Assembly: GCA_036263655.1 (NCBI GenBank)
Contig: DATAGP010000001.1
Location: 1 to 64,000 of the forward strand
Origin: Schlegelella_A sp036263655
GTDB lineage: Bacteria; Pseudomonadota; Gammaproteobacteria; Burkholderiales; Burkholderiaceae_C
DNA length: 64,000 nucleotides
Reading direction: 5' to 3'
Numbering within the stretch: the first letter of the stretch is position 1; each line of letters begins with the position of its first letter. The notes below the pieces were generated by a model. That model was given only the letters and a program-made list of their open reading frames with translations, was not told where the DNA came from and made no database searches. Position numbers and translations under genes: made by a program. Of this stretch, positions 50,387 to 61,001 are shown in pieces.

Positions 50387-51667
50387 CTAGTACGTCTCGA
50401 GGTGCAGCCGGCCCTCGCGCTTCAGGGCGCCGGCGACCGCTTCCCAGTCCATCTGCGCGCCGACGGCGACGTCGCGCAGCGCCAGCAGGACGCCCTCTTC
50501 CATCGCCTTCAGGCCGCAGACGTAGAAGTGCGTATTCGGATCGGCGAGCAGCGGCGCCAGGTCGACGGCGCGCTCGTGCAGCAGGTCCTGCACGTACTTC
50601 TTCGGCTGCCCGGGCGTGCGCGAGAAGGCCAGGCTGATGTCGATGAAGTCCTTGGGCAGGCTCTGCAGCGGCCCGAAGTACGGCAGCTCCTCGCGCGTGC
50701 GCGCGCCGAAGAAGAGCATCAGCTTGCCGCCCTCGAACTTGCCGCTCTTCCGCAGGCGCCGCCGCCACTCGGTCATCGCTCGCATCGGCGCGCTGCCGGT
50801 GCCGGTGCAGATCATGACGATGTGCGACCTCGGGTGGTTCGGCATCAGGAACGACTGGCCGAAGGGCCCGACCACCTGGACGACGTCGCCGACCTTCAGG
50901 TCGCACACGTAGTTCGAGCACACGCCCTGCGTCGGCCGGCCCTGGTGGTCCTCGGTGACGCGCTTGACGGTCAGCGCCACGTTGTTGTAGCCCGGCCGCT
51001 CGCCGTTGCGCGGGCTCGCCACCGAGTACTGGCGCGGCATGTGCGGCCGGCCGTGCCCGTCGACCCCGGGCGGCACGATGCCGATCGACTGCCCCTCGAG
51101 GACCGGGAACGGCATCGCCCCGAAGTCGAGGACGATGTGGTGCGTCTGGTTGTGGAAGCCCGCCTCGGTGCAGTTGAAGTTGCCGACCACCGTCGCCGTG
51201 GTCGGGTTCTTCGGCGTGAACAGATTGGTGTACGCATGCGCCGCCGACCAGGGCGGCACGGTCGAGCCGTACGCCGCCGAATTGAACGGCGCCTCGCCGC
51301 CGGCGGCCTCCGGCTTGACGGCGAGCACCGGCTCGGCGGGCAGGGCGGCCAGCGCGTCGGGCGCGACGCCCTCGGCCGCGAGCTGGTCGGGGGTGAGCTC
51401 GGGCGGCAGCTCGTCCCAGGTGAGCTGCTCCTCGATGGCGTAGGCGCGCGCCTTCGGCACGGTGCGCCAGTTGTCGATGGAGCCGGTCGGGCACGGCGAG
51501 ATGCAGGCCATGCACAGGTTGCAGACGTCGGCGCGGACGACGTAGTTGCGGTCGTCGTGGGTGATCGCGCCGACCGGGCAGGTCGCCTCGCAGGTGTTGC
51601 AGCGGATGCAGATCTCGGGGTCGATCAGGTGCTGCTTGATCACCTCCGCCGTGCTGGCCGTCTCCAT
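50387..51667 (-). CDS. boxA: Benzoyl-CoA oxygenase component A (reductase)
   Basis: A 426-residue reductase that feeds electrons from NADPH to BoxB. Two ferredoxin-type 4Fe-4S motifs, CIRCNTCEATCP and CNLCMACISPCP, open the protein, followed by a ferredoxin-NADP reductase-like FAD domain (CSNYVCDLKVGDVVQVVGPFG) and NADP domain (MICTGTGSAPMRAM). An in-frame TTG at 51685 could extend it by six residues across the boxB stop; I chose the ATG at 51667. Third gene of the boxC-boxB-boxA operon. Confidence 0.93.
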   Translation of the reverse strand: METASTAEVIKQHLIDPEICIRCNTCEATCPVGAITHDDRNYVVRADVCNLCMACISPCPTGSIDNWRTVPKARAYAIEEQLTWDELPPELTPDQLAAEGVAPDALAALPAEPVLAVKPEAAGGEAPFNSAAYGSTVPPWSAAHAYTNLFTPKNPTTATVVGNFNCTEAGFHNQTHHIVLDFGAMPFPVLEGQSIGIVPPGVDGHGRPHMPRQYSVASPRNGERPGYNNVALTVKRVTEDHQGRPTQGVCSNYVCDLKVGDVVQVVGPFGQSFLMPNHPRSHIVMICTGTGSAPMRAMTEWRRRLRKSGKFEGGKLMLFFGARTREELPYFGPLQSLPKDFIDISLAFSRTPGQPKKYVQDLLHERAVDLAPLLADPNTHFYVCGLKAMEEGVLLALRDVAVGAQMDWEAVAGALKREGRLHLETY

Positions 51668-51677
51668 CAGCGGATCA

Positions 51678-53102
51678 TCAACCAAATCGGACGTATTCGT
51701 AGTCGACCGGCATCTTGTTGATGCCCATCGCCGGCGGCGCGATCCAGCCGGCGAACTTGCCCGGCTCGACGACGCGGCCCATCAGCGAGGCGACAAAGGC
51801 GCGGTCGCCCTCCGAAGGCAGCCACTTGCCCTCGTTCGCCTTCCACTCCTCCTCGCTCACGACCCGGCCTTCCGGCGACATGCGGATCCCGGCCAGGGCG
51901 CCGATACGGCGGTTGAACGCCTTGTGCGGCACGACCAGGCGGGTGGCGATGCCGGCCTTCTCGAGCACCTTGTTCCAGCGGCCGATGCCCGCCACCGAGT
52001 CCTTGATGAAGTCGTCGCGCAGCACCTCGTTCAGGGCGTTGAGCATCGGCACTTCCTTCTCGACCAGCTGGCCGTTCTGCACCTCGAGCACCTTGTAGGT
52101 CTGGCCCTTCAGCACGTGGTCGTCGGCGCGCTTGCCTTCCTCGAAGCGGCCCTTGAGCCCGGACGAGTAGAAGGTCGCGGCGTTGCTCGACTGGTCGGCG
52201 CCGAAGAGGTCGATCGTCACCGAGTAGTGGAAGTTGAGGTAGCGCTGGATCGTGCCGAGGTCGATGGCGCCGCCGGCGCGCACCAGCGCCGGGTCGTCGG
52301 TCTTCAGCTCGTTCATGACCTGCGCCGTGCGCTGCAGCGTGCGCGAGACGCCGCTCTCGCCGACGAACATGTGGTGCGCTTCCTCGGTGAGCATGAACTT
52401 CGTCGTCCGCGCCAGCGGGTCGAAGGCGCTCTCGGCCAGGGCGGCAAGCTGGAACTTGCCGTCGCGGTCGGTGAAGTAGGTGAACATGAAGAAGGCCAGC
52501 CAGTCGGGCGTCTTCTCGTTGAAGGCGCCGAGGATGCGCGGGTTGTTCTCGTCGCCCGAGGTGCGCTCGAGCAGGGCGCCGGCCTCCTCGCGGCCGTCGC
52601 GGCCGAAGAACTTCTGCAGCAGGTAGACCATCGCCCACAGGTGGCGGCCTTCCTCGACGTTGATCTGGAACAGGTTCCTCAGGTCGTACATCGACGGCGC
52701 CGTCAGCCCGAGGTGGCGCTGCTGCTCGACCGATGCCGGCTCGGTGTCGCCCTGCGTGACGATGATGCGGCGCAGGTTCGCGCGGTGCTCGCCGGGAACG
52801 TCCTGCCAGGCCTTCTCGCCCTTGTGGTCGCCGAAGTGGATCTGCCGGTTCTCGTCGCCCGGGTTGAGGAAGATGCCCCAGCGGTAGTCGCGCATCTTCA
52901 CGTAGTCGAAATGGGCCCAGCCCTGCGGGTCGACGCTCGTCGCGGTCCGCAGGTAGACCTCGTGGTTGGTCGAGCCCTCGGGCCCGACGTCGTCCCACCA
53001 CTGGATGAAGTTCGGCTGCCACTGCTCGAGGGCGCGCTGCAGCGTGCGGTCGTCGGCGAGGTTGACGTTGTTCGGGATCTTCTGCGTGTAGTCGATGGCC
53101 AT
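51678..53102 (-). CDS. boxB: Benzoyl-CoA 2,3-epoxidase, component B (BoxB)
   Basis: A 474-residue diiron oxygenase that turns benzoyl-CoA into its 2,3-epoxide. The diiron ligands are visible as E151-x-x-H154 (EGRH) and E241-x-x-H244 (EAHH), with E121 and D212 as the further candidates. Length agrees with the family. It lies 37 bp after boxC and 10 bp before boxA. BoxA supplies electrons and BoxC opens the epoxide ring. Confidence 0.95.
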   Translation of the reverse strand: MAIDYTQKIPNNVNLADDRTLQRALEQWQPNFIQWWDDVGPEGSTNHEVYLRTATSVDPQGWAHFDYVKMRDYRWGIFLNPGDENRQIHFGDHKGEKAWQDVPGEHRANLRRIIVTQGDTEPASVEQQRHLGLTAPSMYDLRNLFQINVEEGRHLWAMVYLLQKFFGRDGREEAGALLERTSGDENNPRILGAFNEKTPDWLAFFMFTYFTDRDGKFQLAALAESAFDPLARTTKFMLTEEAHHMFVGESGVSRTLQRTAQVMNELKTDDPALVRAGGAIDLGTIQRYLNFHYSVTIDLFGADQSSNAATFYSSGLKGRFEEGKRADDHVLKGQTYKVLEVQNGQLVEKEVPMLNALNEVLRDDFIKDSVAGIGRWNKVLEKAGIATRLVVPHKAFNRRIGALAGIRMSPEGRVVSEEEWKANEGKWLPSEGDRAFVASLMGRVVEPGKFAGWIAPPAMGINKMPVDYEYVRFG

Positions 53103-53139
53103 GGTCGTGTCTCGATGAGGAGCGGAGGCGTCCGGGTGC

Positions 53140-54831
<1,692 letters not shown>

Positions 54832-54853
54832 GCGGGTCTCCTGCAGGCAGTCA

Positions 54854-54886
54854 TGCATCATAGTGCATCAATCGAGACGACATCAA
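54854..54886 (-). promoter_or_regulatory. boxC promoter with TGCA operator
   Basis: On the minus strand TTGATG (54886-54881) and TATGAT (54862-54857) are 18 bases apart. The -10 lies inside TGATGCACTATGATGCA (54870-54854), a TGCA-type operator like those bound by BoxR/BzdR regulators. Predicted transcript start is near 54850 with the BoxC ribosome site just downstream. Further TGCA words lie at 54842 and 54895. Confidence 0.75.
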
Positions 54887-54891
54887 GCAGC

Positions 54892-55821
54892 TCATGCAAT
54901 CGGCTTCATCTGGCCAGGGGCTTGCGCAGGGGTCCGACGGCCGTCCATCAGATCGCCCGCCAGCGCGATCAGGCCGGTCAGGCTCTCGGCCTCGGTCCGC
55001 CCGCTGGTGTCGAGCACCGCGTCGGCCTTGGCGTAGAAGGCGGCGCGGCCGCTCAGGATCCGGCGCAGGTCCTCCATGGCTTCCCGGCTTGCCGCCATCG
55101 GCCGGGTGTCGCCCTGGGCCGCGACACGCGCCATGTGCTCCTCCGGCGACGCCGTGATCCAGATCGTGGTGCAGTGAGCGAGCAGGACGTTGAAGGTGGC
55201 CGGCTCGGCGACGATGCCGCCCGGCGTCGCGATCACCGCCTCGCCGTGCAGCGCCAGGGTCTCGTCGAGCGCCCGCCGCTCGTAGCGGCGGTAGGCGGCG
55301 GTGCCGTACAGGTCGTGGATCTCGCGCACGCTGCAGCCGGCGATCCGCTCGACTTCCCGGCTCAGCTCGACGAACGGCATGTCGAGGGCATCGGCGAGCA
55401 GCTGGCCGAGCGTCGATTTGCCCGCGCCGCGCAGGCCGACGAGGGCGAGCCGGCGGCTGCGCGCGGCATCGACCTCGCCGGCGCCGAAGAGGCGGCCCAG
55501 GGCGACGCGGGCGCGGCGCAGGTCGGCCTCGCTGCGGCCGTGCAGCTGCTCGCGCAGCAGCAGCCAGTCGGGCGAGCTCGTGGTCTCGTCGCCGACCAGC
55601 TCGGCCAGCGAGCAGGCCAGCGCGCCGGCGACCTGGCGCAGGACCAGGATCGAGGCGTTGCCGATGCCGTATTCGAGGTTCGCGAGGTGGCGCTCGGAGA
55701 CGCCGGACGCCAGCGCCACCGAGCGCCGCGTCATGCCGCGGCGCGAGCGCAGCAGGCGAACGCGTTCGCCGAGGGCGAGAAGGAAGGGGTCCTTGTCGGG
55801 TACCTTGTCCGTGGCGGCCAT
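54892..55821 (-). CDS. boxR: BoxR-type transcriptional regulator (XRE domain plus shikimate-kinase-like domain)
   Basis: A 309-residue regulator. Residues 16-75 form an XRE helix-turn-helix (SVALASGVSERHLANLEYG). Residues from 125 form a shikimate-kinase-like domain with P-loop GLRGAGKST at 129-137, which binds benzoyl-CoA in the BzdR/BoxR family rather than acting as a kinase. The pair of domains and the place between boxC and benzoate-CoA ligase identify it well. No ribosome site precedes its ATG; the operator directly covers it, so autoregulation is likely and the mRNA could be leaderless. Confidence 0.93.
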   Translation of the reverse strand: MAATDKVPDKDPFLLALGERVRLLRSRRGMTRRSVALASGVSERHLANLEYGIGNASILVLRQVAGALACSLAELVGDETTSSPDWLLLREQLHGRSEADLRRARVALGRLFGAGEVDAARSRRLALVGLRGAGKSTLGQLLADALDMPFVELSREVERIAGCSVREIHDLYGTAAYRRYERRALDETLALHGEAVIATPGGIVAEPATFNVLLAHCTTIWITASPEEHMARVAAQGDTRPMAASREAMEDLRRILSGRAAFYAKADAVLDTSGRTEAESLTGLIALAGDLMDGRRTPAQAPGQMKPIA

Positions 55822-55837
55822 GATGCACTATATTGCG
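55805..55837 (+). promoter_or_regulatory. Benzoate-CoA ligase promoter with TGCA operator over the boxR start
   Basis: TTGTCC (55805-55810) and TATATT (55829-55834) are 18 bases apart. The -10 lies within TGATGCACTATATTGCG (55821-55837), matching the boxC operator TGATGCACTATGATGCA at 14 of 17 positions, with the first 11 identical. The operator abuts the boxR start codon. On the opposite strand TATAGT (55832-55827) may be the -10 of boxR. Confidence 0.75.
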
Positions 55838-55863
55838 TTTTGTTCGGCCAAGGAAGCTCTCCG

Positions 55864-57486
55864 ATGCATGACGCCCCCGCCACCCTGAACTTCGCCGAGC
55901 ACCTGTTCGCTGCCAACGCCGGCCGGCCCGCCAAGGCGGCCTACGTCGACGACCACGGGACCCTGACCTACGGCGAGCTCGCCGAGCGGTCGCGGCGCTT
56001 CGCCGCCGCCCTGCTCGGGCTGGGACTCAGGCGCGAGGAACGCGTGCTGCTCGTCATGCTCGACGGCAACGAGTGGCCGGTCGCCTTCCTCGGCTGCCTG
56101 TGGGCGGGGGTCGTGCCGGTCGCCGTCAACACCCTGCTCACCGTCGACGACTACGCCTACATGCTGCGGCACAGCCGCGCCCAGGCGGTGCTGGTGTCGG
56201 GGTCGCTCGAGCCCATGCTCGCTCAGGCGATGAGCCAGCCGGGTCACGAGGTGCGCGAGCTCGTCGTCGCCCGGCCCGCGGGCGGCTCCGTCAGTACCGA
56301 TGCCGATGGCGCGAGCGGCGGCCCGCGTCGGCACGACTTCGAGACAATCCTCGCCGCGGCGGCGCCGCTGCGCGACCCGGCGCCGACGCGCGGCGACGAC
56401 ATCGCCTTCTGGCTCTACTCCTCGGGATCGACGGGCCAGCCCAAGGGCACCGTGCACACGCACGCGAACGCCTGGTGGACCGTGGAGCTGTACGGCAAGG
56501 CGGTGCTCGGCCTGCGCGAGAGCGACGTCTGCTTCTCCGCCGCCAAGCTCTACTTCGCCTACGGCCTCGGCAACGCGCTGAGCTTTCCGCTCGCGGTCGG
56601 CGCGACCGTCGTGCTGATGGCCGAGCGGCCGACGCCCGATGCCGTCTTCAAGCGCTGGACCGAAGGCGCACCCGGCGGCACCGGCGCGGCCGCGGGCTTG
56701 CGCCCGACGGTGTTCTTCGGCGCGCCGACCGGCTTCGCCGGCATGCTCGCCTCGCCCAGGCTGCCGGCACGCGAGCAGGTGGCGCTGCGCATGTGCTCGT
56801 CGGCGGGCGAAGCCCTGCCGGCCGAGATCGGCCAGCGCTTCGAGCGCCACTACGGCTGCCAGATCATCGACGGCATCGGCTCGACCGAGATGCTGCATGT
56901 GTTCCTGTCGAACCGGCCCGGCGACGTCCGCTACGGGACCACGGGCAAGCCGGTCGACGGCTACACCATCGAGCTGCGCGGCGACGACGGCCGCGCCGTC
57001 GCCGACGGCGAGGTCGGCGACCTCTGGATCGAGGGCCCGAGCGCGGCCCTCATGTACTGGTGCGACCGGGCCCGGTCGCGGCAGACGTTCCAGGGCAGCT
57101 GGACCAGGAGCGGGGACAAGTACACGCGTGACGCCGACGGCTACTACACCTACGCCGGCCGCAGCGACGACATGCTGAAGGTGAGCGGCATCTACGTCTC
57201 GCCCTTTGAGGTCGAGGGCACGCTGATGCAGCACCCGGCGGTCCTCGAGAGCGCCGTCATCGGCGTCGAGGACGCCGACGGCCTGACCAAGACCAAGGCC
57301 TTCGTGGTCGTCAAGCCGGGCCAGGCCGTGAGCGACGCCGACCTGAAGGCCTTCGTCAAGGAGCGCCTGGCCTCGTACAAGTACCCGCGCTTCATCGAGT
57401 TCGTCGACGAGCTGCCGAAGACGGCCACCGGCAAGATCCAGCGCTTCCGGCTGCGCCAGCGCGAACGCGGCGTCGGTACGGCCTGA
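55864..57486 (+). CDS. bclA: Benzoate-CoA ligase
   Basis: A 540-residue AMP-forming ligase. The ATP-binding block YSSGSTGQPKGTVHTH begins at residue 185, and GIGSTEMLHVFLSNRPGD, YAGRSDDMLKVSGIYVSP and LPKTATGKIQRFRLRQ are the later motifs, all typical of the benzoate-CoA ligase branch. It makes benzoyl-CoA, the substrate of BoxAB and the likely effector of BoxR. AAGGA lies nine bases upstream of the ATG. The start 55864 is fixed by the short divergent gap to boxR. Confidence 0.93.
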   Translation: MHDAPATLNFAEHLFAANAGRPAKAAYVDDHGTLTYGELAERSRRFAAALLGLGLRREERVLLVMLDGNEWPVAFLGCLWAGVVPVAVNTLLTVDDYAYMLRHSRAQAVLVSGSLEPMLAQAMSQPGHEVRELVVARPAGGSVSTDADGASGGPRRHDFETILAAAAPLRDPAPTRGDDIAFWLYSSGSTGQPKGTVHTHANAWWTVELYGKAVLGLRESDVCFSAAKLYFAYGLGNALSFPLAVGATVVLMAERPTPDAVFKRWTEGAPGGTGAAAGLRPTVFFGAPTGFAGMLASPRLPAREQVALRMCSSAGEALPAEIGQRFERHYGCQIIDGIGSTEMLHVFLSNRPGDVRYGTTGKPVDGYTIELRGDDGRAVADGEVGDLWIEGPSAALMYWCDRARSRQTFQGSWTRSGDKYTRDADGYYTYAGRSDDMLKVSGIYVSPFEVEGTLMQHPAVLESAVIGVEDADGLTKTKAFVVVKPGQAVSDADLKAFVKERLASYKYPRFIEFVDELPKTATGKIQRFRLRQRERGVGTA

Positions 57487-57487
57487 C

Positions 57488-58267
57488 GTGATCGACTTCA
57501 TCGGCATCGAGTGGCGCGGCGCGCCGCTGCGGCTGGAGGTCGAACGTGTCGGCAAGGCGCCGGGAGGCGGCCGACCCGTCGTGGCGTTCCTGCACGAAGG
57601 CCTCGGCTCCGTCGCCATGTGGCGCGGCTTCCCGGCCGCGTTCTGCAATGCGAACGGGCTCTCCGGCTTCGTCTTTTCTCGCTACGGCTACGGCCGCTCC
57701 ACGCCTCGGCCGCCCGACGAGAAGTGGGCTCCGGACTTCATGCACCGGCAGGCGTTCGAGGTCCTGCCGGCCCTCTTCGACAAGGCCGGCATCGGCCGCC
57801 CATGGCTCTTCGGCCACAGCGACGGCGGCTCGATCGCCCTCCTGCACGCCTCGCGCTTCGACGTCGCCGGCGTCGTCGCCGTGGCGCCGCATCTCTTCGT
57901 CGAGCCGGTGTCGATCGCCAGCATCGAGAAGGCGAAGCTCGCCTACGAGACGACCGATCTGCGCGATCGCCTCGGCCGCTATCACGACGATCCCGATTCC
58001 GCCTTCCCGGGCTGGAACGACGCCTGGCTTTCGCCGGCGTTCCGCGACTGGAACATCGAGGAAGAGATGCGCTCCATCACCTGCCCGGTGCTCGCCGCCC
58101 AGGGCGTCGACGACGAGTACGGCACGCTCGAGCAGATCCGGGCACTGGCCCGTCATGTGCCCGGAGCGACGCTGCTCGAGATCGCCGACTGCGGCCACTC
58201 CCCGCACCGTGACCAGCCCGAGCGCCTGATTGGCGACGCCGGCGCCTTCATCGCCGCCCACGCCTAG
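57488..58267 (+). CDS. Alpha/beta hydrolase
   Basis: A 259-residue alpha/beta hydrolase with the nucleophile elbow GHSDGGS near residue 112, LHEGLGSVAMWRGFP as oxyanion loop and DCGHSPHRDQPE with the catalytic histidine near the C-terminus. Starts at a GTG almost touching the ligase stop, so it is co-translated with the ligase. Hydrolases of this type occur in box loci, where hydrolysis of a lactone or thioester by-product has been suggested; the role here is inferred. Confidence 0.85.
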   Translation: MIDFIGIEWRGAPLRLEVERVGKAPGGGRPVVAFLHEGLGSVAMWRGFPAAFCNANGLSGFVFSRYGYGRSTPRPPDEKWAPDFMHRQAFEVLPALFDKAGIGRPWLFGHSDGGSIALLHASRFDVAGVVAVAPHLFVEPVSIASIEKAKLAYETTDLRDRLGRYHDDPDSAFPGWNDAWLSPAFRDWNIEEEMRSITCPVLAAQGVDDEYGTLEQIRALARHVPGATLLEIADCGHSPHRDQPERLIGDAGAFIAAHA

Positions 58268-58269
58268 CC

Positions 58270-59175
58270 ATGCCGTCGCACATCCCCCTGCTCGAGGAAG
58301 ACCGCCTCATCGGGCTCGACGGCAAGCCGCTCGCGCCGCTGCCCGTCAATGCCTGGCGCGGCCTGCCGTTCGAGGTGCATCCGCACATGCGCAAGGCCGA
58401 GGTTGCGCACCGCTACAACCCGCACCCGCTGCTGCTCGTCCGACTTCGCGCGCACGGCCGTTCGCGCATCCGATCGGGTCGGTCGGTGTTCGATCTCGTG
58501 CTGGCACCTGGACAGGTCGACGTCTTCTCGGCCGGCTTCCACATGGACCACGGCTGGTGGGACTGCACGCCCGGCGAGGTGCTCGCGGTCGAGCTCGACC
58601 CGCAACGCATCCACGCCTCACTGAACGACGAGGGCGGCAAGCTCGAGCTGCCGACCCGGCTTGCGGTCCGCGACCCGGTGCTGGAAGCCCTCCTCACCTG
58701 CATGCGCACGGAAGTCGCCTCCGGCTGCGCCTCGGGGCCGTTGTTCGCAGAGGGCTTGTCGCTGTCCCTGCTGGCGCGGATGCGCGAGGGCTACGCCTCG
58801 AACCGACTCGGCGCACCCACGGTTCGCAAGCTCTCGCCGCGGCAGCTGCAGGAGGTGATCGCCTTCATCGATGCCAACCTCGGCGCCAACCTCAGCCTGG
58901 CATCGATGTCGAGGCAGCTGTCGATGAGTGCCTCGACGTTCGCCAGGTTGTTCAAGGGCTCGACGGGCGAGACGCCGCACAGCTTCGTGCTGTCGCGGCG
59001 CGTGAAGCGCGCCGAGCTTCTTCTCGGCGGCGACTTGCCGCTCAGCGAGATCGCTCTGTCGGTCGGCTTCGCCAGCCAGTCGCACTTCACCGAGGCCTTC
59101 CGGCGTCGCACGGGACGCACGCCCTCGCGGGCGCGCGTCCGCAGCGACGCGCCGGCGCTCTACCTGCAGGCGTAG
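58270..59175 (+). CDS. AraC family transcriptional regulator
   Basis: A 301-residue regulator. The C-terminal 100 residues contain the two helix-turn-helices: NLSLASMSRQLSMSASTFARLF and LPLSEIALSVGFASQSHFTEAFRRRTG. The N-terminal part resembles a sensing domain and has no clear ligand motif. It follows the hydrolase by two bases and overlaps the convergent tannase gene by 16 bases. It may control the hydrolase/ligase genes or the neighbouring transporter; no target site was identified. Confidence 0.88.
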   Translation: MPSHIPLLEEDRLIGLDGKPLAPLPVNAWRGLPFEVHPHMRKAEVAHRYNPHPLLLVRLRAHGRSRIRSGRSVFDLVLAPGQVDVFSAGFHMDHGWWDCTPGEVLAVELDPQRIHASLNDEGGKLELPTRLAVRDPVLEALLTCMRTEVASGCASGPLFAEGLSLSLLARMREGYASNRLGAPTVRKLSPRQLQEVIAFIDANLGANLSLASMSRQLSMSASTFARLFKGSTGETPHSFVLSRRVKRAELLLGGDLPLSEIALSVGFASQSHFTEAFRRRTGRTPSRARVRSDAPALYLQA

Positions 59176-61001
59176 CTGGCCGCCGCCGTGATCGAGCCGG
59201 TGCCGCTGTAGGTCGGCTTCTGCGGGTACGGGCAGAGCAGCTGACTCGCGCTCGCATCGGCCGACTGCAGCGTCAGGTTGGCCGGCGCGGTGCCGTTCTC
59301 GACCCAGTTCGTCAGGGCCGAGAACCATTGCCCTGCCGCCGGCAACGGCACGCTGTTGGTGTTCGCCGCCGGGCTCACGCCCGCCGTGCCCTGGGCGGTG
59401 CCGACCCCGCTGCAGTGGCCCATGCCGCCGACGAGGAACAGGCGGTCGTACGCCTGCGTGCTCGCGTAGCCGCCGTCGAGGTTGGCGACCCGCGTGTAGT
59501 AGTGGATCGAGTTCGCCGTGGGGATCAGCGTGTCGGCGACACCGTGGTACTGGATGATCTTCACGCCGGCCGCCTTGGCCGCGCTCAGGTCGGCGTTGTC
59601 CGTGTTGATGTGGCCGAAGAACGGCTGCAGCGCGACGCCCTGGGCGAAGGCGTTGGCGAGCTGGCCGTAGCTGAGATTGCGCCAGCCGTTCTGCCCGTTC
59701 GACACCGCGTTCGTGAACGCCGGCGTCGCGATCGTCGGGTCCTGCAACTCGAGGGCGACCATGTCCGATGCGATCGCGAACGGGCTGTTGCCTGCCAGAC
59801 CGCTGTTCGAGCCGCGCGTCAGGCCGTACCAGAGCTGGTCGTTGGTCAGGTTGGCGTTGAAGCCGTTGTTGGCCGCCGGATCGGGCACCGAGCCGTCCGG
59901 CGTCTGCCCGAACCAGATCTTGTTCATCGCCGTCGCCTGCGCCGTCGTGACGCAGGCGGGGGTGGCGTTCGTTCCGGCCACGCCGTTCGTGCCCACGCTT
60001 CCGGTGCACAGTGCCGCCGCGTCCTTCGCGGGGTCGTAGGTGCACTGCTGCGGGTCGAGGATGAAGCCGAGGTGCTGGCCGCCGACGACGTCGCACGCGC
60101 TCACCGCCTTGGCGCTCACCTGCTGGTACTGCGCCGTGGTGAGCGGCACGCCGCCGAGATCGCGCTGGTAGACGATCTGCGGGTAGAGCTCGGCGGTGAT
60201 GAACTTGGTCCAGTTGAAGGCCGGCGCACCGACGACGTAGCCGTTGTAGTCGGTCGGATGGTTCTGGATGAGCTTGTAGCCCTGGCGGCCGCCGGTCGAG
60301 CAGCCTTCCCAGTACGCGAACTTCTGCGGCTTGAGGTAGAAGGCGGCGGTCAGCGCTTTCGTCTTGACGGCGAGCTCGTGCAGCGAGCGTTCGGAGAAGT
60401 CCTGCCACAGCGCCGTGTTGATGGTGCCGTCCGGCTTCATCGCGAACGAGCCGCCGGAGCTGCTGTGGCCGGTGTCGGTGGAGCCGACGACGGAGTTCTC
60501 GGACGCGGCGAGCGCGGCGTTGCCGGTGCTGGCGATCGCGGTCGTCGAGCCGTGGTTGCCACCGGCCCAGCCGCCGCCGCCCATGTTGTGGATGCGCTCG
60601 TTCCAGTTCGCCGGCGTGGGCAGCCAGATCTCCATGCCGATGCCCGGCGAGGTGGATGGCGCGCTGGCCGGGCCGGGGTTGCCGGGCCCGACGTTCAGCT
60701 TGACGAGACAGAGGTCCTTGGCGGCCACCGGCGTCGTCGCGGTGCCCAAGGTCAAGGGGTCACCCTGCTTGAACGACTTGACGAGGACGACGGTGGTGTT
60801 CGCGTCCGGTCGGAAGGCCGTCTTCATGGTCTCGTCGCAGGCGAGCGCAACCGCTGCGGCGGCCGGCGCCGGCGCGGCTGCCGCGTCGTCGTCATCGCCG
60901 CCACCGCCACAGGCCACCGGCAGCATCGAAGCCGCCACGATGGAGAAGAGCATGCCGAGGCGCGCACGCGCACCGTCCTGCCTGGAATCGTCGAGAGTCA
61001 T
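59160..61001 (-). CDS. Tannase/feruloyl esterase family protein, second copy
   Basis: A 613-residue secreted esterase. A signal segment with a poor lipobox (PVAC) is followed by a glycine/aspartate-rich linker. The catalytic Ser lies in GCSTGGRQGYK, the Asp in HGVADTLIPT and the His in MGHCSGVGT, with the family Cys pair retained. The usual calcium loop is degenerate: CDVVGGQHLGFILDP has lost most of the acidic positions seen in the first copy. It is convergent with the AraC gene and divergent from a second ABC transporter. A GGAGACC ribosome site supports the ATG at 61001. Confidence 0.88.
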   Translation of the reverse strand: MTLDDSRQDGARARLGMLFSIVAASMLPVACGGGGDDDDAAAAPAPAAAAVALACDETMKTAFRPDANTTVVLVKSFKQGDPLTLGTATTPVAAKDLCLVKLNVGPGNPGPASAPSTSPGIGMEIWLPTPANWNERIHNMGGGGWAGGNHGSTTAIASTGNAALAASENSVVGSTDTGHSSSGGSFAMKPDGTINTALWQDFSERSLHELAVKTKALTAAFYLKPQKFAYWEGCSTGGRQGYKLIQNHPTDYNGYVVGAPAFNWTKFITAELYPQIVYQRDLGGVPLTTAQYQQVSAKAVSACDVVGGQHLGFILDPQQCTYDPAKDAAALCTGSVGTNGVAGTNATPACVTTAQATAMNKIWFGQTPDGSVPDPAANNGFNANLTNDQLWYGLTRGSNSGLAGNSPFAIASDMVALELQDPTIATPAFTNAVSNGQNGWRNLSYGQLANAFAQGVALQPFFGHINTDNADLSAAKAAGVKIIQYHGVADTLIPTANSIHYYTRVANLDGGYASTQAYDRLFLVGGMGHCSGVGTAQGTAGVSPAANTNSVPLPAAGQWFSALTNWVENGTAPANLTLQSADASASQLLCPYPQKPTYSGTGSITAAASYACR

